From Clostridia bacterium (GTDB taxonomy: Bacteria > Bacillota > Clostridia > UMGS1810), in NCBI GenBank assembly GCA_016293435.1, contig JAEDEG010000097.1, forward strand, positions 1 through 10,088: a stretch of DNA of 10,088 bases, read 5' to 3'. Positions 6,628-10,088 of this stretch are shown here, one piece after another. Below the pieces are notes generated by a model. That model worked only from the letters and a program-made list of their open reading frames with translations, searched no databases and was not told the origin of the DNA. A program made the translations under genes and the position numbers. Position 1 is the first letter of the stretch. Each line of letters opens with the position of its first letter.

Positions 6628-6639
6628 TCAAGATTACAT
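6622..6639 (+). repeat. 18-bp palindrome (hairpin) spanning the fabG stop codon
   Basis: ATGTAATC (6622-6629) and GATTACAT (6632-6639) are perfect inverted copies around AA. In RNA this gives a 7-bp stem with a 4-base loop that includes the fabG stop codon. No T-run follows, so it is not a terminator. It may block ribosome read-through, protect RNA ends, or be a protein-binding palindrome. It is unrelated in sequence to the AGCACA operators. Confidence 0.4.
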
Positions 6640-6666
6640 ATAACATTTCGGAAAGGAAGTAAAATT

Positions 6667-7899
6667 ATGAAAAGAGTTGTGATAACAGGACTTGGTGCTG
6701 TGACACCAATCGGAAATGATGTATCTTCATATTGGAATGGTCTTGTACATGGGAAAAACGGAATAGATTTTATTACAAGGTTTGACACTTCCGATTTGCG
6801 TGCAAAGCTTGCTGCGGAGATTAAGGATTTTGATGTCACTGAATATATGGATAAATCGGAAATAAGAAGAACAGACAAGTTTGTTCAGTATTCAATTGCA
6901 GCTTCTACACAGGCTGTTAATGATTCGGGTATTGAAGGTAATATCGCACCCGAAAGATTTGGTGTATATTATGGCTCGGGTATTGGTGGTTTTGATACAT
7001 TTGTTTCAGAGCACAATACATATCTAAGCAGAGGTCCTCAGAGGGTTTCTCCTCACTTTATCGCAAAAATGATTCCAAATATGGGTGCAGGAAATATTGC
7101 AATAAGATTTGGTGCAAAAGGTCCATGCATCTCGATTTCCACCGCTTGTGCAACCGGCACGAGTGCAATAGGTGAAGCATACCGAGCAATAAAAGGAGGT
7201 TATGCAGACGCTATTATTGCCGGCGGTGTCGATGCTGCAGTTTCACCTTTTGCAATGGCAGGATTTATAAATTGTATGGCTCTTACAGAAAGCACAAATA
7301 AAGATGCCGCATCTATTCCTTTTGACAAAAGAAGAAGCGGCTTTGTTATGGGTGAAGGTGCAGGAACTGTTATTGTTGAAGAATATGAGCATGCAAAAGC
7401 AAGAGGCGCAAAAATTTACGCAGAGGTATGCGGATACGGTAGCACATGTGACGCTTTTCATGTTACAGCTCCCGATTCCGAAGCTGAAGCCCCCGGACGT
7501 GCAATTACAGACTGTTACAAAGAGGCCGGATTGGAAATTGATGCAGACAAAATATACATAAACGCTCATGGAACAAGCACTCCGCTTAATGACAAAACAG
7601 AAACAAAGGCAATAAAGATTGCATTTGGTGATGATGCATATAAAGTGCACATCAGTTCTACAAAGTCCATGACGGGTCATCTTCTTGGTGCTGCCGGTGC
7701 AATTGAAGCAATTGCAGCCATAAAGGCACTTGAAAACAACATTATACCACCTACTATCGGCTATAAAGAGAGCGACGAAGAATGTGATCTCAACTACACT
7801 CCAAACAAAGCGCTAAGCACAGAGCTGGAGCTTACAATGTCTACATCTCTTGGATTTGGCGGTCACAATGCATGTGTAGCCTTCAAAAAGATTAAATAA
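6667..7899 (+). CDS. fabF: Beta-ketoacyl-ACP synthase II (FabF)
   Basis: Elongates chains by decarboxylative condensation of acyl-ACP with malonyl-ACP. The 410-residue length is typical of FabF. The Cys-His-His triad is intact: Cys161 in STACATGTSAIGEA, His301 in NAHGTSTPLND and His338 in SMTGHLLGAAG, with Lys333 supporting. These match E. coli FabF Cys163, His303, His340 and Lys335. The C-terminal gatekeeper loop GFGGHNACVAF is present. A GGAAGGAAGT-like ribosome region (AAAGGAAG) precedes the ATG. As the only elongating condensing enzyme here, it probably handles all chain lengths; no FabB-type partner is seen. It lies 39 bases after fabG and 23 before fabZ; accB, commonly found next in related operons, is absent. 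Confidence 0.97.
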   Translation: MKRVVITGLGAVTPIGNDVSSYWNGLVHGKNGIDFITRFDTSDLRAKLAAEIKDFDVTEYMDKSEIRRTDKFVQYSIAASTQAVNDSGIEGNIAPERFGVYYGSGIGGFDTFVSEHNTYLSRGPQRVSPHFIAKMIPNMGAGNIAIRFGAKGPCISISTACATGTSAIGEAYRAIKGGYADAIIAGGVDAAVSPFAMAGFINCMALTESTNKDAASIPFDKRRSGFVMGEGAGTVIVEEYEHAKARGAKIYAEVCGYGSTCDAFHVTAPDSEAEAPGRAITDCYKEAGLEIDADKIYINAHGTSTPLNDKTETKAIKIAFGDDAYKVHISSTKSMTGHLLGAAGAIEAIAAIKALENNIIPPTIGYKESDEECDLNYTPNKALSTELELTMSTSLGFGGHNACVAFKKIK

Positions 7900-7922
7900 T
7901 CATTTTTTGGGAGGTATGAACA

Positions 7923-8342
7923 ATGAATATTGATGAAATAAAGCAGATTCTTCCGCATCGTGATAACATGCTTCTTCTCGACAGTGTCGAATTGGTTGAT
8001 GGATATGCATGCGGTAAGAAAAAAATTACCGGTGAAGAATGGTTTTTGAAAGGTCATTTTCCCGGTAATCCGGTTGTACCCGGAGTTATTTTGTGTGAAA
8101 TTCTTGCGCAGTCGGTTTGTGTATGTCTGAAAGGAAAATTAAAATCCGATCAACTTCCTTTTTTTACCGGTATTGATAAAGTAAAATTCAGAAATCCGGT
8201 TGTTCCCGGCGATATATTTGAAACAAAATGTGAAATCACAAAAGAAAGAGAACCGTTTTATTTTGCCAGAGGAAACGGATATGTGAACGGAAAGCTTTGT
8301 GTAAGTGCAGAATTTTCATTTGCTGTGACCGACAAAAAATAG
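7923..8342 (+). CDS. fabZ: 3-hydroxyacyl-ACP dehydratase (FabZ)
   Basis: Removes water from 3-hydroxyacyl-ACP to give trans-2-enoyl-ACP, the substrate of FabK. The 139-residue single hot-dog-fold protein is normal length. Landmarks are ILPHRDNMLLLD (9-20), the catalytic His45 in GHFPGNPVVPG (44-54), and Glu59 in ILCEILAQ. GGGAGG at 7909-7914 lies 8 bases before the ATG. No second dehydratase or isomerase gene (fabA, fabM or a fabN-like copy) is in the window. So either another locus supplies the unsaturated-fatty-acid branch or this enzyme does more than one job; sequence alone does not decide. Confidence 0.96.
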   Translation: MNIDEIKQILPHRDNMLLLDSVELVDGYACGKKKITGEEWFLKGHFPGNPVVPGVILCEILAQSVCVCLKGKLKSDQLPFFTGIDKVKFRNPVVPGDIFETKCEITKEREPFYFARGNGYVNGKLCVSAEFSFAVTDKK

Positions 8343-8357
8343 ACGGAGGCCAATAGA

Positions 8358-9164
8358 ATGAATTTAAAGAATTTATTTAATTTTATGAAAAGCGATGAGG
8401 TAAGAGTTTGCAAAAAATGCAGCGCAGAAAACAAATACCCGGAACTTAAAGAAAATTTTATGATTTGCCCAAAATGCGGCACATATGCCAGAATGTCTGC
8501 ATCTGAAAGGCTTGCAACAATTTGTGATAACGGTTCTTTTGTTGAAATGGATGCTGAATTGAAAAGTAAAAACAAGCTTGACTTTCCTGAATATAACAAG
8601 AAACTTGAAACAGCTCAAAAAAATACCGGTTTAAATGAGGCGGTAGTTTGTGGTACCGGCGAAATTGGCGGAAATAAAGCAATGATTTTTATAATGGATT
8701 CTTCATTCATGATGGCAAGCATGGGTTCTGTTGTAGGAGAAAAGCTTACAAGACTTTTTGAAAGAGCTACCGTTGAAAGGATGCCTGTAGTTGGTTTTGT
8801 AACATCGGGTGGCGCAAGAATGCAAGAGGGTATTATATCTCTTATGCAAATGGCAAAGGTCAGCGGTGCCGTAAAACGACACAGTGATGCCGGTCTTTTG
8901 TATATTCCGGTGCTCACCGACCCTACAACAGGAGGAATCACTGCAAGCTTTGGTATGCTTGGTGATATAATCATTGCTGAGCCTAAGGCTCTTATAGGAT
9001 TTGCGGGAGCAAGAGTTATAGAGCAAACTACAGGAGAAAAGCTACCTGCAGGCTTCCAACGTGCAGAATTCTTGCTTGAGCACGGTTTTGTGGATTTAAT
9101 TGCAGAGCGGCAGAAGCTTAAAGCAATACTTACAAATTTACTTGAAATTCACAAGGTCGGTTGA
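8358..9164 (+). CDS. accD: Acetyl-CoA carboxylase carboxyltransferase subunit beta (AccD)
   Basis: With AccA it forms the carboxyltransferase that moves CO2 from carboxybiotin to acetyl-CoA, giving malonyl-CoA for FabD. The 268-residue protein carries an N-terminal four-cysteine zinc ribbon (Cys18, Cys21, Cys37, Cys40; CX2C-X15-CX2C). The crotonase-fold core shows the CoA-binding and oxyanion stretches SGGARMQEG (150-158) and TTGGITASF (190-198), then ALIGFAGARVIEQT (211-224). It is shorter than E. coli AccD (about 300) mainly at the termini; no core block is missing. GGAGG at 8345-8349 lies 8 bases before the ATG. It sits 15 bases after fabZ, a gap where accC is often found in related operons. 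Confidence 0.96.
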   Translation: MNLKNLFNFMKSDEVRVCKKCSAENKYPELKENFMICPKCGTYARMSASERLATICDNGSFVEMDAELKSKNKLDFPEYNKKLETAQKNTGLNEAVVCGTGEIGGNKAMIFIMDSSFMMASMGSVVGEKLTRLFERATVERMPVVGFVTSGGARMQEGIISLMQMAKVSGAVKRHSDAGLLYIPVLTDPTTGGITASFGMLGDIIIAEPKALIGFAGARVIEQTTGEKLPAGFQRAEFLLEHGFVDLIAERQKLKAILTNLLEIHKVG

Positions 9165-9179
9165 TGGGAGGTTTATTTT

Positions 9180-9962
9180 ATGGCAAATTTAACGGCATAT
9201 GAAAAGGTAGCCGCTGCAAGAGGAAACAAAAGACCCATGGGAGGTTATTTTATAAAAAATATGATCGACAATTTTGTAGAGCTTCACGGCGACAGACGTT
9301 TCGGTGATGATGGTGCTATAATTGCAGGTGTGGGGTATCTCAGCGGCGAACCGGTAACTGTTATCGGTATGGAGCGAGGTGACACAATTGAAGAAAGAAT
9401 TAAAAGACATTTTGGATGCCCTACTCCCGAGGGATACAGAAAAGCTCTCAGACTTATGAAAGAAGCAGAAAAATTTAAAAGACCAATTATTTGCTTTATC
9501 GGAAGCTCAGGCGCATATTGCGGTATTGATGCCGAAGAAAGAGGTCAGGGAGAAGCGATAGCCGAAAACCTCTATGAAATGATGGGAATTAAATCTCCTA
9601 TTGTTTCGGTTATAGTTGGCGAAGGCGGAAGCGGCGGCGCTTTGGCACTTGGAGTGGGAAACAGAGTGATTATGCTTGAAAATTCTGTATATTCGGTTAT
9701 ATCACCCGAAGGCTGTGCTACAATTTTGTGGAAGGATGCGTCAAAGGCTGCTGAAGCTGCTGATATTTTGAAACTTACAGCGCAGGATTTATACTCTTTT
9801 GAAATTGTTGAAAAGATAATAGATGAGGAAAACCTTTCAAATGAAGAAATTTGTGATAATCTGAAAAAATATATTTTCAACGAAATTACATCACTGAAAA
9901 AGTTGACGAGCCAAGAATTGCTTGATCAGAGATATGAAAAATTTCGAAAAATCGGGAGGTAA
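9180..9962 (+). CDS. accA: Acetyl-CoA carboxylase carboxyltransferase subunit alpha (AccA)
   Basis: The biotin-binding half of the carboxyltransferase, acting with AccD. The 260 residues are shorter than E. coli AccA (about 319), lacking most of the N-terminal extension, which appears common in clostridial-type versions. Motifs: HGDRRFGDDGAIIAG (36-50), PTPEGYRKALRLM (81-93), AEERGQGEAIA (118-128), the oxyanion loop GEGGSGGALALGVG (147-160) and SVISPEGCATILWKDA (172-187). The usual FIDTxGAYPG block reads FIGSSGAYCG (106-115), with Asp replaced by Gly and Pro by Cys. GGGAGG at 9166-9171 lies 8 bases before the ATG. It is the last gene of the operon; a hairpin overlaps its stop codon. No accB or accC follows in the window. 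Confidence 0.96.
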   Translation: MANLTAYEKVAAARGNKRPMGGYFIKNMIDNFVELHGDRRFGDDGAIIAGVGYLSGEPVTVIGMERGDTIEERIKRHFGCPTPEGYRKALRLMKEAEKFKRPIICFIGSSGAYCGIDAEERGQGEAIAENLYEMMGIKSPIVSVIVGEGGSGGALALGVGNRVIMLENSVYSVISPEGCATILWKDASKAAEAADILKLTAQDLYSFEIVEKIIDEENLSNEEICDNLKKYIFNEITSLKKLTSQELLDQRYEKFRKIGR

Positions 9963-9990
9963 AAAGGTGCAATCCCCGATTTTGTTTAAA
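9948..9990 (+). terminator. Probable intrinsic terminator of the fab-acc operon, overlapping the accA stop
   Basis: AAAATCGGG (9948-9956) pairs with CCCGATTTT (9975-9983) to give a 9-bp stem with four G-C pairs and an 18-base loop, followed by a T-rich run (TTTTGTTT). The stop codon of accA (9960-9962) and a GGGAGG motif (9954-9959) lie within it. The large loop makes it weaker than a classic terminator. From 9963 to the window end I see no convincing gene on the plus strand. Confidence 0.6.
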
Positions 9991-10023
9991 CCTCATTTTC
10001 AGTTTACATAAACCTTTTATAAA

Positions 10024-10051
10024 ATTATATCACAATCCGTATCCCTGTAAA
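10024..10051 (-). promoter_or_regulatory. Minus-strand sigma-A promoter pointing into the accA 3' end
   Basis: On the minus strand TTTACA (10046-10051, 5 of 6) and TATAAT (10024-10029, perfect) are 16 bases apart. TG at the extended -10 position gives TGTGATATAAT, the same 11 bases as the tetR-gene promoter. Predicted start is near 10017, transcribing leftward through the accA terminator into accA antisense. I see no convincing minus-strand gene downstream, so an antisense or small RNA is the likeliest product if it is active. Confidence 0.5.
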
Positions 10052-10079
10052 GGCTAAAATGCATGATAAAATCAGCCTT
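10050..10079. repeat. 6-bp inverted repeat near the right edge
   Basis: AAGGCT (10050-10055) and AGCCTT (10074-10079) are inverted copies with an 18-base loop that contains the smaller palindrome ATGCAT. It overlaps the -35 box of the minus-strand promoter. No clear T-run follows on either strand, so function is uncertain. Confidence 0.3.
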
Positions 10080-10083
10080 GACA
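10078..10083 (+). promoter_or_regulatory. Possible -35 box (TTGACA) of a promoter for a gene beyond the window
   Basis: A perfect TTGACA lies five bases before the window edge. Its -10 box, at 16-18 bases, would fall outside, so this can only be flagged. It would fit a new transcription unit starting after the fab-acc terminator. Confidence 0.3.
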
Positions 10084-10088
10084 GAAAT

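Noticed and set aside
7441..7456. AGCACATGTGAC inside fabF as another operator
   Set aside because: The two halves abut without the 3-base spacer and the right half is wrong; it encodes conserved FabF residues and is likely chance.
7243..7680. A 145-codon minus-strand open frame opposite fabF
   Set aside because: It is antisense to the catalytic core of fabF, is Cys/Ser-rich with no family resemblance, and is best explained as a shadow.
9880..9993. A 37-codon minus-strand frame downstream of the antisense promoter
   Set aside because: It starts without a clear ribosome site, lies mostly antisense to accA, and has no recognisable features; an antisense RNA is a simpler reading.

Overview
The window reads as part of the chromosome of a low-GC, anaerobic-type Firmicute (class Clostridia is my inference). 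The grounds are AT-rich DNA with consensus sigma-A promoters, strong GGAGG-type ribosome binding sites, the clostridial/streptococcal order of fatty acid synthesis genes, and the flavin enoyl reductase FabK in place of FabI. I saw no mobile element, CRISPR array, tRNA or rRNA.

Left part (1-1708, minus strand): a 3'-truncated gene for a membrane-bound diguanylate cyclase. It has a transmembrane segment, an extracytoplasmic Cache-type sensor, a second transmembrane segment, a GAF-like region and a GGDEF domain that the window edge cuts just after the GGDEF motif. It has its own consensus promoter at 1761-1789. The AT-rich gap 1709-2025 between the divergent genes holds this promoter, an 8-bp inverted repeat, and the promoter and operator of the next gene.

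Middle (1951-2791): a TetR-family regulator gene (2026-2610) with an extended -10 sigma-A promoter. A perfect 15-bp palindrome of the form AGCACA-N3-TGTGCT sits at its expected transcription start. The same palindrome recurs at 2695-2709 in front of fabH, with a degenerate third copy at 2757-2771. This is the best evidence in the window for a specific regulatory circuit: a TetR-type repressor that controls itself and the fatty acid synthesis operon, where other Firmicutes use FapR or the MarR-type FabT.

Right part (2792-9962, plus strand): a tightly packed operon fabH-acpP-fabK-fabD-fabG-fabF-fabZ-accD-accA for type II fatty acid synthesis. AccA and AccD are the carboxyltransferase half of acetyl-CoA carboxylase, which makes malonyl-CoA. 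FabD moves malonyl onto ACP, FabH starts chains, FabF elongates, and FabG, FabZ and FabK complete each cycle. The biotin carrier gene accB and biotin carboxylase gene accC, which usually flank fabZ in related operons, are absent and must lie elsewhere. RNA hairpins lie at the ends of fabH, fabG and accA. The hairpin at the accA stop looks like the operon terminator. The last 126 bases have no convincing gene, but they hold a good minus-strand promoter pointing back into accA and a TTGACA box at the right edge.
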